DNA of 64,000 nt, taken from NCBI GenBank assembly GCA_032690845.1, contig CM064424.1, positions 35,529,462 through 35,593,461 on the forward strand, in the 5' to 3' direction. Numbering within the stretch: the stretch's first letter is position 1; every line of letters starts with the position of its first letter. The DNA is from Eleusine coracana subsp. coracana. Lineage: Eukaryota > Streptophyta > Magnoliopsida > Poales > Poaceae. The position numbers were made by a program, and so were the translations under genes. Shown here piece after piece: positions 1 to 10,540 of the stretch. The notes under the pieces were generated by a model. The model was not told the origin of the DNA, did no database searches, and was given only the letters and a program-made list of their open reading frames with translations.

Positions 1-2216
1 TTCCATTTTTATGCATATTTTTAGTATTATTGCATAATCCTCATTTTTAGTAATTGAATTTATATAAATTATTGGCTGGGAATTTATTCATGAAATTTGG
101 CATTCCTGTTCTTTATGCACTTGTACACTTGTGTAAAAGCTCATGAAAAATTTGAAGCTACCTAGGTATAAATTCCCTGTCGAAATTGATCAATTGTTAA
201 GTAACTAAGAAATTCTTCATATAAATATTACTTTATGTGTGTATTTAAGGAAAGTAAGAATAAATTATTTTCTGGAAATCCATGGAAAATAACTCATCTT
301 CACATTATAGTAGGATTTCTCATTGTGCAGTTGTATGCTTTGGTTCTTGATTAATTATATGAACTAGAACTAGTAATGCAACTAAAGAGCCATTTTAGGT
401 ATAGTATTAGTTTACATATGGTCACTTTAGCTAAGTGGCTCAAAAAAATGAACTTTCTGAAAGTTGACCCTAAACACTACATTGTCATATCATCATCAGC
501 ACATGGTGTCAGTTAATCAACATCTAGGCCATGCTCATGTTAAAGTAGACTTACACTAAGAGTATGATGATTAAGAAATTGCATTTTTGTAGCTAGAAGT
601 TTGTCCCTTCAAAAATTCAGTAGCTACCATGTCATACTTAGGTGTACACACATTCATAAATAAATGATTAGGCACTAATGTTTATTTGCTGAGGAAGTGC
701 CATGAATTGCCATGCCATGCATTCCATCTTTCATTAAGAAAACTCCATGAAACCTCGTGCATTCCTTGGTAGTAATGCATATCCATTCCATACAGGGATC
801 GAGACCGAGGAGATCCCACCGGACCAGCAAGGAGCTGAAGTGCACTTTGGTGACGACGCTAACTACGATCACACCCAAGGCAAGCCCCGGTGCATAACCC
901 ATTTTTTTTACTCGAGTCCTTTTTCTTTATCACAAGTTAGGAATATTGTATTGTGCATTAAGTGTAGGACTTGGATGAAATACACTTGCATACTCCAGCA
1001 ATGACCCATGATTAGTATGTTAGTAAGCTTTTCCGTTAGCAAATTCTATGCTTAAACTAGTGGAGTCAACGGTAGCTTAGAGATTCAACTATGGTTCGAT
1101 TGGTTGATGAACTTGATAAAAATGGAGCACCTATCGTTGCAATTCCGCGAACGAGTATTGAACTGTACCAAGTGCATACCTTTAATATGGGAATTGGTAA
1201 ACCTAGTATCTTGGGCACCGTATTGTTGGACGGCCATACTCATCGATCCAGAGGTGATGTGAACAGCACGGTGGTTGCACGGGTTTGAGGACCGCTGGAG
1301 AGAGCATGGGTTAAGCCTCGGATACGAAGTACTGTATCACGGGGAGGATGTGTACTCGGGATCGATGGCCCTAGATCGACTTTATAGCAATCTTGTGAAC
1401 GGTGGCCATACGTGTTCTTAAATGATGCGTATGTCGTGTATTTGGGTGTTCCCTGCAGGATGTAAATCAATTTGAATTGCCGTCCCTCGCGGTTTTGAGT
1501 ACCTCTTGTTCGAGCAGCGGCAATGATATGTTAAGTAGTAAAGTTGTGGTTAAGTTTCTGAAATTTTACTTATGCTATGGATACCTATTGCTATGGTGTA
1601 TTGCTCTTTAGCTATATCCGTGTCTTAGCAGCTAGCTAAACTCACCGTAGCTGTGTGCTACAATAAGCAAAGTAAAATCTTGTTTAAGGAGATTGAAAGT
1701 GCAGCATAGAACTAATAGGAGCTTTTTATGCAATCATCAAATAAAACCGGTCAGCCCCCTTCATACTAGGAGTCGGTTTTAGCAAACCGGTTGACGGGTA
1801 AGTCTTGCGGAGTATGTTAGATACTCAGGCTTTGCGTTGATGTTGTTTTTCAGGTCTTCCTCAAGCGACCTATTGTGATTGTTGTAATAAGGTTGTGTGG
1901 GAAGGCGAGGAGCCTCAGAACTAGACCATCGAATGGGTCCCTAGTTCTCCTAATCTGGATGGGTGAGTCATCGCCATAGGACCGGCATGGTTCACGTAGG
2001 ACTAAACGTCGTGTTTTGTTGTTTCACCGCTTCTGCAAATTTGTGTAATATGTACTAAGGACATATGTACTCGTATCTGAACTTAATTATATTTCACCCC
2101 TGGACTTGTAATGTTATGCACTTAAGTGATGTAATGTTGTAAATGATGAATGTTCATGTGTGAATGCTGTGTATGGTTACTTCGTTAACCATCTCCCGAG
2201 ACGATCCTGTACGACA
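1..2216 (+). mobile_element. LTR-like non-coding sequence, right-hand part of a gypsy LTR (tentative)
   Basis: I recognise no protein domain here. The layout resembles the solo LTR at 20719-24102. There is a short coding-like stretch near 750-890, a long AT-rich tract, and an acceptor-like run gttgtttttcag at 1842-1853 just after a tactcaggc motif (compare gtactcacgc near 23780). The tail is AT-rich and ends in acgaca at 2211-2216, which could be an LTR terminus ending in CA. The left end lies outside the window and no target duplication can be tested. The best guess is the 3' portion of a plus-oriented Ty3/gypsy LTR. Degenerate intergenic sequence is the alternative. Confidence 0.35.
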
Positions 2217-3637
2217 TACTCTACTTTTTGGAGTAGGGTTGACACATTACTAAAATAGAGCACTGAAAGATGAATCCAACAAAATTTGTGTGGGCCACAT
2301 TGGCTTTGAATTCGATTTAATATGAGTTTTGCAAGTTTAGCATTTTCTGGTGATTTCCTGGGCATTTTCTAGTTAAAGGAGTGTGCCACGTAGGCGACAC
2401 CTGGGCTACACGTAGGCGCCACGTCGGAGCCAACTCAGCCACCAGTAGGCGCCAGTCAGCGCGCCAGTGTGCACAAGGGGTCAACGGCGGATGGAACCTC
2501 ACCGCGGAAGTAGGGGATTGATGCACACACCAAGGCAGATGGGTGGGGTTTGCGAGGACGAGGGCTCACCGGGAGGTGGTCATCGGCGAGAGGCGGCGGA
2601 AGGGGGGATGTTTGGTGGTGTCGTGGGAATGGCTCGAAGTGGGAAACCTAGCACGGTCTTCTCCTACGGCTTCAAGGCGACTCGGGGAGGCTCGGCACCT
2701 CGTCGGATTGCTTCGGGGAGGAGCAAAAGGTAGAGCTCACCGTGGAGGTGGCTCGGTTCTGCCGGCAGAGAGGGAGACGGCCGGAGGAATCGGTGTGCTG
2801 TGGCCTTGTGAGAAGAAAACAAGGGGGAGAACCGATTAGGAGTGTTCGGGAACAAGTTGCGCTCAAATGCGAAAAAGGATTGAAGGTCGAGCCTCACCAA
2901 TTTGGGCGAAATCGGTGTAGGCGTCAATGGAGCTCGATTGGGAGCGGTTCTCGGATTTTCCCCAAATTCATCCGATTCCCAGTGTATGTTGGCCGAGCGC
3001 TGGGCATGGGAGGGGGAGGAGGTTTGAGCGAAGCTATTTGCGTCCTTGGCTCAGCTCGGGAGGCAGGGAAATAGAAAACTCAAGCTCGAGCTTGCACTCG
3101 GTGATGGCAGGGAGCAGAGTTCAGAGAGGGAAAAAGAGAAAGAGAGCAAAGAGCAGCGAGCTGCGAGGAATGGAGAATGTTTGAGTCTCCTGGGAGTGCT
3201 TTGAATTGCGTAGAGGGGAGAGGAGCAAGTGGGGGAGGACGAGAGCGGTGATGGCGTGCGGAATTGAATTCTGACCGGTCATGTCAATGGCGTACAAAGA
3301 AGGAGAAGAGAAGCAGCTCCGTTGGGCGAGCTCGTGGCTGAGGGCAGAGGGGATAGGACGGCTAAGGAGGGGTCAGCGGCACAGTGCGCGCGAGGAGCCC
3401 CGAGACGGAGTGAAGGCTGGCTGTTGCGTGCGCCAGTGGAGGAGAGATGTTAGGGGGAGAAGCTATGCGCCAGTGAGGAAGAACAAAGGAAGATTTTGCA
3501 CTGCTGCCCTTGAACTAATTGTTTTCTTGCAAAACCGTCCCTGGTCAATGGTATTTCCAAATAAACTAGCTAGGGAGCCCCAAAAATTATGGGATTTTGC
3601 ACAAAGGGCCAGAGAGATATTTTTGGTGCTCAGGTGG
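2217..3637 (-). mobile_element. LTR fragment related to gypsy B LTR
   Basis: This stretch aligns by eye with 56355-57760 inside the gypsy B 3' LTR and runs in the same orientation. Shared landmarks include gaacaaaatttg or its variants at the left, gccacrtaggcgacacct (R = A/G), the long G-rich central part with cagcggcacagtg, and gggattttgcacaaagg near the right end. It is diverged and lacks both LTR termini. The coding-like frames in the G-rich part (for example 2467-2733 and 3281-3688) have no recognisable domain. The right edge is sharp because the next LTR starts at 3638. Confidence 0.6.
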
Positions 3638-4670
3638 TGTAACACCCTACTTTTGCAAATTCTAAAAATGCCAACTAGTAGCATTTAGGAGTTTAACCTA
3701 GGACAAATTGTTTTTATAATAAATTAAATTAAATTATTGCATTTGCATAGCATGTCATATTCATATAGATTTTTCATTGCATTATGCATTTAGTTTAATT
3801 ATTATTTATTTACCAGGAATATTAGGAATAGAATTAGAATAGAAATTAGACAAGGAAAAGAATTGAGAAAGAAAAAGAAAAGAAAAGGAGGAACTAGAAC
3901 AGTGGGCCGAAACCCACCATTCAGCCCACCCCTCCCCTCTCCCCACCTCCTCCTTTCGGCCCAGCCGGCCAGGCCGCCTCCCCTCCCTTCATTCTCTCCA
4001 CCGCGGCCCACTTTCCCGGCCGGCCCAGCGCGCGGCCCGCTCCTCCTGCGCTCTCTCTCTCTCTCTCACTGACATGCGGGCCCCGCCTATCATCCCCTCC
4101 TCCGCCTCTCTCTCTCCCGCCGCCGGAAACCGACGCCGGCGCCGCCGTCGATCTCCCTCCCCCGACCTCCCCGGCTCCCGAAACCGGCGCCTAAGCGCGC
4201 GCGACCGCCTCCACTTCCCTTCCCCCCCCCCCCTAACTTTCGGCCGTTTCGGCCGTTACAAACCCCCCGCGCGCATCAATGGCGCTAGTGGCCATTGATG
4301 GCCGGAGAGCACCGCGCCGGCTGAATTCGCCCGCCTCCGCGCCTATAAAGCACCCCCTCGGCACCGCCCTGCTCCGCCGCCGCTCCTCCGCTCTCTCCCG
4401 CTCGCTCGCGACCATCGGACGACCTCCCCCACCGAGCTCCGACCACCGCTGCCACCGAGCCGCGCCGCCGACCCCCTCCCGGCCTTCCCGCACCCGCGTG
4501 ACCTGCCGGTGAGACTCCCCTCCCTCCCCTCTCTCTCCCGGGACTCTCGCGGCGAGGAATGGCCGACCGGAGCGCCATTCCGGCCGGTCTCCGGCGAGCC
4601 CCGCCGCGTGCCGCAGCCTAACCGGCCGCCGGCAACGACCTTCCCCCGCCTTTATTTCTGGCCGTGGAGG
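3638..4670 (+). mobile_element. 5' part of a CpG-rich gypsy LTR (T1), truncated
   Basis: It begins tgtaacacccta, the same start as the solo LTR at 20719, and follows that LTR through an AT-rich lead, a CpG-rich pyrimidine-heavy block, a TATA box at 4344-4349 and the following ctccctcccctctctctc tract (compare 21820-21845). Similarity ends near 4650-4670, where copia coding sequence begins. The remaining two thirds of the LTR are missing. The preceding five bases are ggtgg, and no matching right-hand duplication can be sought because the right side is lost. A C12 run lies at 4222-4233. Confidence 0.65.
4344..4349 (+). promoter_or_regulatory. TATA box of LTR T1
   Basis: TATAAA sits in the context gcctataaagcacc at the same relative place as cctataaatt in the solo LTR (21653-21659). 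This supports plus orientation of the LTR promoter. Confidence 0.5.
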
Positions 4671-4674
4671 CTTC

Positions 4675-4914
4675 TCTCAGCAGGACGTGGCAGACCTCTT
4701 ACTACTCCAGACTTCAGCTCAGGAGACTACCACGGTCACTCCAGTAGCATAGGGCAGCGGGTCTAAGTCGCCTGTAGACCTTGGATTCATTGAGCAGCTG
4801 AATGCTCAGGCGACACAGGCTCAGGGAGCACAGCAGGATCCACCTCAGGAGCAGCTCGGAGCAGAGCCTACAGAGGACATCGCTGCACCACTTCCTTCGA
4901 CCACGAGTGCTTAG
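4675..4914 (+). pseudogene. C-terminal tail of copia polyprotein or extra ORF, degraded
   Basis: One frame runs from about 4675 to a stop at 4912-4914 with a single internal stop at 4750-4752. The residues are Q-, A-, T- and P-rich with no catalytic motif, and end ...PLPSTTSA. The coding character starts exactly where similarity to LTR T1 ends and is followed by a non-coding 3' region leading to the polypurine tract. This fits the end of the last ORF of a SIRE-type element. The product cannot be named further. Confidence 0.4.
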
Positions 4915-5525
4915 ATGTTCATCTTTTCCACTTTTTGGTGCTTGTTGCCAAAGGGGGAGAAGACACTAGGTCTAGGGGGAGTGGGAGTGTGATCTTGTTG
5001 CGATCGAGAGTAGCTTATATCTAGAGGGTGCTACGATGTTTTGGGAGATAGATCATTTGGTTCTTCTTTTTAAGGAGTTATTTGATGTTCGTGGATTGTG
5101 ATGAGTCATGGATTTCATTCACTGATGTTTGACTCATTTTGATCTCACTTGGTTTATTTCCTGTTCATATCCAGTGCTTGTATTTATTAATTATTTTGTA
5201 TGCCTGTGTATGATATCATGATGATGAGTGATTGTTCTTAATTCCTATGCTTTGTCATGCTAACTTGTTGCATCTCATCACTCATGCCTTGCATTGCATG
5301 TTCTTATGCTTTCATTCAATATATTGTCATGACATGCATGCATTTTTCATCTAGAGTTTGCTCTTCACTCTTTTCCTTATATCACTAGATGATGCTTTTT
5401 TGAGTAGGACCTTATGTGTTTCTCTCATATGTTGTTATGGTTCCTCTCGATCTTTGTATAGCTTGTTTAGCCTGGTTGTTTATTCATTGAAGTTTTTGAT
5501 TATGTAGTGGTTGTCATCAGTCACC

Positions 5526-5538
5526 AAAAAGGGGGAGA
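5526..5538 (+). other. Polypurine tract of SIRE-type copia
   Basis: AAAAAGGGGGAGA lies immediately before the LTR start (TGTAAGC, 5540). It would prime plus-strand DNA synthesis. A weaker purine run, aaagggggagaag, occurs upstream near 4950. Confidence 0.65.
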
Positions 5539-6007
5539 TTGTAAGCTTCATGACTATTGATGATTGGATCCCCGAGGTATCAATGTTTTGGTGATAGATG
5601 ACAACTATGAAATTGTGGGCTAATATCTAAACAAGTGTTGTCTATGTAGGAATCATCTCTAAACTTTATTATAAATCATATGGATGATGGTGTCCTTGGC
5701 GGTTGATGACAATGACCACAAGCATGGAGGCTTGTTAACTTGATGGTATCCAAGGGTTGATGGAGATGGATCAAAATGGAGAACAAGCTATGGTGCAAGT
5801 GTTTGGAACAGTTGAGTAGTTGTTAGGGCTTTGAGTCCATAGGAAAAACCAGACTATCAAGGGGGTCTAGATCATTCTCTTAGGTCATGTCTAGTCGGTG
5901 ATGTGCAAGGTTGCTCGGTGAAATCACAGGCACTAGGTGATAGTGGTGAAGCAAAGCACATGTTCGGAGAAGCCGGAAAACAAAGTCAAGTAAGGACGAT
6001 AAGTTTC

Positions 6008-6360
6008 AGCTTCTGGACATAGAGACCGGACAGAGGGGTCTGTGGAGACCAGACTGTACGGTCACTATATGGAGTTGTCTAGTACTTAGCGCGAGGAGCA
6101 GGAGGTCTGTCAGCAGGAGACTCTGTACAGACCGGATGGTCCGGTCTGCTGACCGGACAGTTCGATTAGTAAGAGTGCAGGAACGGCAAATAGGGTGCAT
6201 TTCACGGAGGCCCCTGGAATGGAGAGAGAAAGTGGACCGGACTGTCCGGTCCAGTGACCGGACAGTCGAGTCAGTTCAGAGAAATTGCCTGGATAGAGAA
6301 GCCAATGGTTCTGGGTACCGTTACCAGAGTGACCGGACAGTCCAGTCTGGATGTCCAGAA
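6008..6360 (+). repeat. Array of ccggac-type palindromes in copia LTR
   Basis: Repeated motifs of the form ACCGGAC-n-GTCCGGT occur here. The best are 6130-6146 (GACCGGATGGTCCGGTC) and 6235-6251 (GACCGGACTGTCCGGTC, a perfect odd palindrome). Partial copies lie near 6013, 6051, 6162, 6256 and 6333. The array sits upstream of the TATA box, in U3. The other two copia LTR types in the window have arrays of different 9-bp palindromes at the same relative place. Confidence 0.7.
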
Positions 6361-6402
6361 AGGCAATTTCATGGAGCAACGACGAGTTTGAGGTTGGGAG
6401 CC

Positions 6403-6409
6403 TATATAA
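6403..6409 (+). promoter_or_regulatory. TATA box of copia LTR
   Basis: TATATAA in the context gagcctatataacttc, about 40-60 bp after the last palindromic motif, marks the likely U3 promoter on the plus strand. Confidence 0.55.
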
Positions 6410-7261
6410 CTTCTTCGCTAGGGTCTTGGAGACCTCTCTTGGCTAGTGGAATACCTGAGAGCATTTGGTAAGGTCCAAGAGGAAAAGTGGAGAGCACTAG
6501 GAGGAGATATTGCATATCTTGAGAGTGCTAGAGAAGAGTAGCTTGAGCATCTTGCACATCTAAGGCTAGGGTGTCCTTGAGGGTGTGATCTAGATTGTTA
6601 CTCTTGGTCTATGGTGAGACCTAGACCGGTTAGGTGTCGGTGATTGAGCCTATCATGATCGGTTGTGAAGGCCGTCATAATTTTTACACGGTTTGAGCCC
6701 GCCGGTGCAAGGGGCATCGCTAGTGAGTGCCCATGTTGGCTCGGGGAGTTCGGCAAGTTCTCGAGGGAGGCAAGCTTGTGCTTTGTGTAGCAGTGACGCA
6801 CACCGTGTCTTTACTCTATGAGTGATTACGGGCTCGTGGGCGAGAACTCCACTTGGTGGCGGGATGGACAGGGACTCCGGCGGGGGTGGTCCAACAAGGA
6901 TTAGGGGAAGGCGCCATCCTTCTGAGACCTCGGGAAAAAATCATGAGCATTCCTTCACCCTCTCTTTACTATTCTGCATTTGTGTGCTCTAGTGAGTAGG
7001 GTGACTTGTGGCTTGCATAGGCTAGTGTGATTGGCTTCCGCACTTTATCTTATCATGTACACTAGCATGTGTAGGGTGTTGGCCTACTAGAATTGCTTAG
7101 GTTCCTTATCTTGTTAGACTCAAGTTGTGGAACTTGAAGTAATTGGATTCATGAGCGGCTTACCGATTCACCCCCCCCCCCCCCCCCCCCCCGCTCTGGT
7201 ACGCCTTCGGTCCTTTCAGAACTCCGAAGCCATGCTCGAAAAACGAGCAAAACACAACGAT

Positions 7262-7468
7262 CTATTTATGAATGGGGATGGGGCAAGTTTCTTCGGGTAC
7301 CTTCCAGTCAATCCGAGCCTGCTCAGGAAGAATATCGTCCATCACCATCTTGTTCAGGTTGGCTGTGGTGAGGCTGCTCTTCGAGGACTCCCGAAGCTGC
7401 TCAGGGATCTCGATCTCTGACGAGGAAGACTCGGCGGTGGCAATGATGGAAGCCTTCTTGCGACCCAT
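7262..7468 (-). CDS. Antisense ORF of Tat-type element (69 codons including stop)
   Basis: An ATG at 7468 opens a frame beginning MGRKKASIIATAESSSSEIE that ends in a stop at 7262. The start is a short basic segment followed by a Ser/Glu-rich stretch. It runs opposite to the LTR promoter, TATA box and polypurine tract of the element around it. Antisense ORFs in this position are known from Tat-lineage elements and can encode longer proteins. This one is short, so it is probably truncated or broken. No catalytic motif is visible and I do not assign a function. Confidence 0.35.
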   Translation of the reverse strand: MGRKKASIIATAESSSSEIEIPEQLRESSKSSLTTANLNKMVMDDILPEQARIDWKVPEETCPIPIHK

Positions 7469-8334
7469 GGCCGTGGATGATTTGGCATGATGGATTGAAA
7501 GCTGAACCCAAGCTGAAGCTCGGGGCTGAGGGTGATGAGATCTACAATGGCGGAAAGAGACGAGCTAACACTAGCTCGAGAAGCAGAGGCGTCATGAGAA
7601 GCAGGGGAGGCGCAAGGAAGGCAAAGAGCTTGTGCATGAAATGACGGCGTGGACTGATAGTCAACATGATGAGTCTTATTTATACCCTTACTTTTGACCT
7701 AAGGGTCCCATGGGCCAGTATGGGCCGTAGAGTGACAAGTTCTTACGAATAAACAAAGATTAATTAAAGGCTTTGGTCTTTAAAAAGATTTTTAGCTATT
7801 AAGCCTTGAGAAATAATCTCGGGGGCTTCTTTGATGAGAAGCAGTGGCCAACCCACTTAAAAAAACTTGTCGTATCTATGTGATTTGAAGATCATATAGT
7901 AGAGGAATTGATGGTCATACGGGTGTAAGTTCAAAGGTTGTATTATTAATTGATGTTAATAATCAAATTGCCAAATTTGGACTTATGATCAAATAGAGTG
8001 ACAAATTATTAGGGAAAAGCTATGTTATGATTGATGTCATTAGCTTAGGACTATTGTATGATTGATGTCATACTCCTTTACATGGACTGAACATGATTGA
8101 TGTCATAAAATTCAGACCGATAAGCGGCAGATAGTGTACATCACTCGACCTTTTAAACAATCGGTCGGCAAGGTTGAAATCTTGCGAGTTAACCTACTGG
8201 TTTGATGATCAGAGGTTTGTTAGGCTCAAGCTTGATGGTTTGAGTAAAATACGTACAACAAAATAATAAGAGCTAATAGGATTAGACTCTTGCATTATTT
8301 GTTAGCCTCCAAATTATACAAGAGTCGGGGGCTA

Positions 8335-8348
8335 CACCTGATCAGGTG
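8335..8348. repeat. Perfect 14-bp palindrome
   Basis: CACCTGATCAGGTG reads the same on both strands. Variants follow at once (gcacctgatcggtgcacc), giving a small cluster of inverted repeats just upstream of the LTR. Confidence 0.7.
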
Positions 8349-8469
8349 CACCTGATCGGTGCACCAGATCTATCAGGAACTTCAATTAAGAGGTCTTCCT
8401 AATTTATGATCAACATTGAAGATTGCTCGGAGAATAAAGGCTTAAAATCAGGAAGCACTCGGGGGCTGC

Positions 8470-8853
8470 TGTTGGATACTTGCCTTACGGGTATCCATAG
8501 ATATGCTTAAGTCGGCAACTGACTGGGTACTTCATTAACAAGGAATCTGACATTGTTGGCTTGGAGCACAAGGCAGTTAGAGATAGACTTTCTATGTAAA
8601 TCCTTGTAGACTATGAGTAGGACTCTTCATGTACCCCCCGTGCCGACCGGGATATATAAGGCGGCAGGGTACCCCCATTGAGGGACACAACGAGACAACA
8701 TTACAAGCAATACAAACCACAGAACACAGGACGTGGGGTTTTTACTCTCATCAAGAGGATCCAAACCTGTATAACTCGGCGTCTTGTGTTACCATCGTAG
8801 TTCTTAGTCTCGATGTAGCCCTATATATTTACTACCGAGATCAAGCTTCGACA
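8470..8853 (+). mobile_element. Tat-type gypsy 3' LTR (384 bp)
   Basis: It starts TGTTGGATAC right after the purine-rich run ctcgggggctgc and ends TTCGACA. A TATA box lies at 8653-8659 with plus orientation. The right edge coincides with the point where the RNase H frame of gypsy A breaks, after its TDHKS motif, which supports insertion of this element into gypsy A. No 5' LTR is present in the window. Confidence 0.6.
8653..8659 (+). promoter_or_regulatory. TATA box of Tat-type LTR
   Basis: TATATAA in gggatatataaggcgg, about 180 bp into the LTR, fits a U3 promoter on the plus strand. Confidence 0.55.
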
Positions 8854-9778
8854 AGACTCTTATGGTCAGTGTATAAATGTATCAAATTTTCCAGCAGATA
8901 ATGACGCCATGTCTTCAATGCTAGGACTACTATGGCCAATTTCAAATCATGAGTTGGATAGTGCTCTTCATGTTGCCTAAGTTGTCGTGAGGCATAGGCA
9001 ATCACACGACCCTCTTGCATTAGCACACATCCAAGTCCTATGCCCGACGCATCACAATACACATCGAACGGCTTCCCAATATCTGGTTGAGCTAACACTA
9101 GTGCAGTTGTAAGTAACTTCTTCAAAGTTTGGAAGGCTTCTTCTCTTTCTTCATTCCACTCAAACTTAACATTCTTTTCCAATAGTTTGGTCATGGGCTT
9201 TGTGATCTTGGAGAAGTTTGGAATAAATCTCCGATAATAACCAGCTAAACCCAGAAAACTACGTATTTGGGTAACAGATTCAGGCGACTTCCATTCTACA
9301 ACCTCTTGCACTTTACTCGGATCCACAGCTATACCTTCCGTGGAAACAAGATGACCTAAGAAAGGAACTTCTTTCAGCCAAAATTCACATTTGCTGAATT
9401 TTGCATACAACTGATGACCCCGTAGTCCTTGAAGCACAATATGCAGATGTTTTGTATGTTCCTCCTCCGTTTTGGAATAGACTAGAATATTATCGATGAA
9501 TACTACCACGAACTTGTCTAGTTCAGGCATGAACACAGAGTTCATCAAGTACATGAAGTGAGCGGGTGCATTGCCTAAACCAAAGGACATCACTAGATAT
9601 TCATAAAGGCCATATCTAGTGGAGAAGTGGTTTTAGGAATATCTTCCGCTCGGATTTTGATCTGATAGTAACCCGAACAGGGAGCAATCTTATAAAATAC
9701 TGTAGCACCAGCCAATTGATCAAATAGTATATCGATTCTGGGAAGAGGATACATGTTTTGGATTGTGACAGCATTCAA
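8854..9778 (-). pseudogene. Gypsy A reverse transcriptase / RNase H, disrupted
   Basis: This is the Ty3/gypsy polymerase region read on the minus strand. The long frame (9593 down to 8841) holds the RT palm with VVVFIDNILVYSK, the GHLVSTEGIAVDP and FLGLAGYYRRFIPNFS motifs of the RT connection, and RNase H with YCDASGIGLGCVL and YTDHKS. The frame 9778-9593 holds the earlier RT block (PLPRIDILFDQLAGA). A frameshift and substitutions separate the two. The catalytic FIDD motif reads FIDN, so one metal-binding Asp is lost. RNase H stops at the edge of the Tat LTR, and integrase is absent. The protein would have copied element RNA into DNA in virus-like particles. Tekay/Del-like chromovirus is the best family guess. 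Confidence 0.85.
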
Positions 9779-9779
9779 A

Positions 9780-10199
9780 GGTCAGAAGTCTACACAAAGC
9801 CTCGGAGTTTTATCCTTTTTTCTCCATGAATAATGCTGGACATCCCCACGGTTGTATATACCCTTTATCTAACGAATCCTTTAATTGTATTTTAAGCTCT
9901 GCTAATTCATTTGGAGGCATTCGGTAAGGTCTTCTATAGATGGGAGCGGTACCATGCTGGAGTTCTATCTTAAATTCCATAGCTCTATCTGGTGGCGAAT
10001 CTGGTAAATCATCTAGAAAAACATCTGGGTATTCACTTAGCATAGGGATATCCTTCAAACTTTTACCAGTTACTTTATAGACTACCAGAAGAAATGTGGT
10101 TGGATCGACTAATTGGAGAGTATCCCGTCCATGAATAGGAGAATCAAGATATATGGCACGGGGACGCACGTCAAGAATTGTCCATATAAGTCCATCCAA
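9780..10199 (-). pseudogene. Gypsy A protease-RT linker and RT N-terminus, broken
   Basis: A minus-strand frame of 129 codons covers the end of the protease region and the start of RT. Visible are VYKVTGKSLKDIPMLSEYPD (the linker that usually precedes RT), then PIYRRPYRMPPNELAELK and the segment ending GYIQPWGCPALFMEKKG. After this the frame shifts. The first RT motif is normally followed at once by a stretch ending in LNAVT, and here that stretch is found in another frame (about 9778-9810). It lies between protease and the RT palm, in the usual gypsy order. Confidence 0.75.
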
Positions 10200-10225
10200 C
10201 GCATTCCAAGAATCACATCAAGCTC

Positions 10226-10540
10226 TTACCCTTCCAAGACTATCAAGGAAGTAGAATAAACCTTGCTACCCAATTTTAGTGGTGCATCATAAACTGCATG
10301 ATTTGCATAAATTTGACCCCCAGGTGAATGAATAGTATATGGAAATTTCATCTTTGTGGGTACTATGCTATGCTTCTGAATGAATGCTTTGCTGATAAAA
10401 CTATGGGTAGCACCAGAATCAAATAATATGATAGCAGGATAGTCATAGAGTGAAAACATACCCGTGAGCACTTGTCCTCCTTCTGGAATTTCTTCAGCTA
10501 TAGTATAATTAACACGACCCATCTTAACTGGGGCACCCAT
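10226..10540 (-). pseudogene. Gypsy A aspartic protease
   Basis: The frame begins near the gag-protease linker (MGRVNYTIAEEIPEGGQV) and contains ILFDSGATHSFIS, the retroelement aspartic protease active site (D-S-G). This is followed by hydrophobic strands and GSKVYSTSLIVLEG. The enzyme would cleave the Gag-Pol polyprotein. The matching segment in gypsy B is at 58869-59143. The frame is open for about 105 codons but is shifted relative to both the zinc knuckle upstream and RT downstream, so it is not expressible as one polyprotein. Confidence 0.8.

Larger units (their letters stand above)
4673..7218 (+). mobile_element. SIRE/Maximus-type Ty1/copia, 3' end with complete 3' LTR
   Basis: Three ordered parts are visible on the plus strand: the degraded end of the coding region (4675-4914), a polypurine tract at 5526-5538, and an LTR from TGTAAGC at 5540 to a terminal CA at 7218. 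Everything upstream, including gag, protease, integrase, RT and the 5' LTR, is missing. The family call rests on the AAAAAGGGGGAGA tract directly before the LTR and on the C-rich run close to the LTR end, both usual in this lineage. No primer-binding site follows 7218, so this is the 3' LTR. Confidence 0.75.
5540..7218 (+). mobile_element. Copia 3' LTR (1.68 kb)
   Basis: The LTR runs from TGTAAGCTTC to ...GGTCCTTTCA, has a TATA box at 6403-6409, and carries an array of palindromic motifs built on ccggac at 6008-6360. A run of 22 C occupies 7171-7192, close to the right end. The polypurine tract on the left and the absence of a primer-binding site on the right make it the 3' LTR. The right flank (gaact) enters Tat-type sequence, so this element probably inserted into the Tat element. 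Confidence 0.75.
7219..8469 (+). mobile_element. Tat-type Ty3/gypsy internal 3' region
   Basis: This is the internal sequence between the copia LTR end and the Tat LTR. It holds an antisense ORF (7262-7468), several gatgtcat repeats around 8028-8110, a perfect 14-bp palindrome (8335-8348) and two runs with the phrase tcgggggct, the second directly before the LTR. Long untranslated regions with antisense ORFs between pol and the 3' LTR are known in the Tat lineage (for example Grande-type elements). The pol genes are missing. I assign the lineage from layout, not from protein domains. Confidence 0.5.

Noticed and set aside
2217..3637. The LTR fragment as the missing 3' LTR of gypsy A
   Set aside because: It matches the gypsy B LTR better than the gypsy A LTR, and other elements lie between it and gypsy A.
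2467..3688. Several overlapping open frames in G-rich DNA, taken as possible genes
   Set aside because: They lie in an LTR fragment related to gypsy B, have no domain, and differ in frame from those in the gypsy B LTR. Long frames occur by chance in GC-rich DNA.
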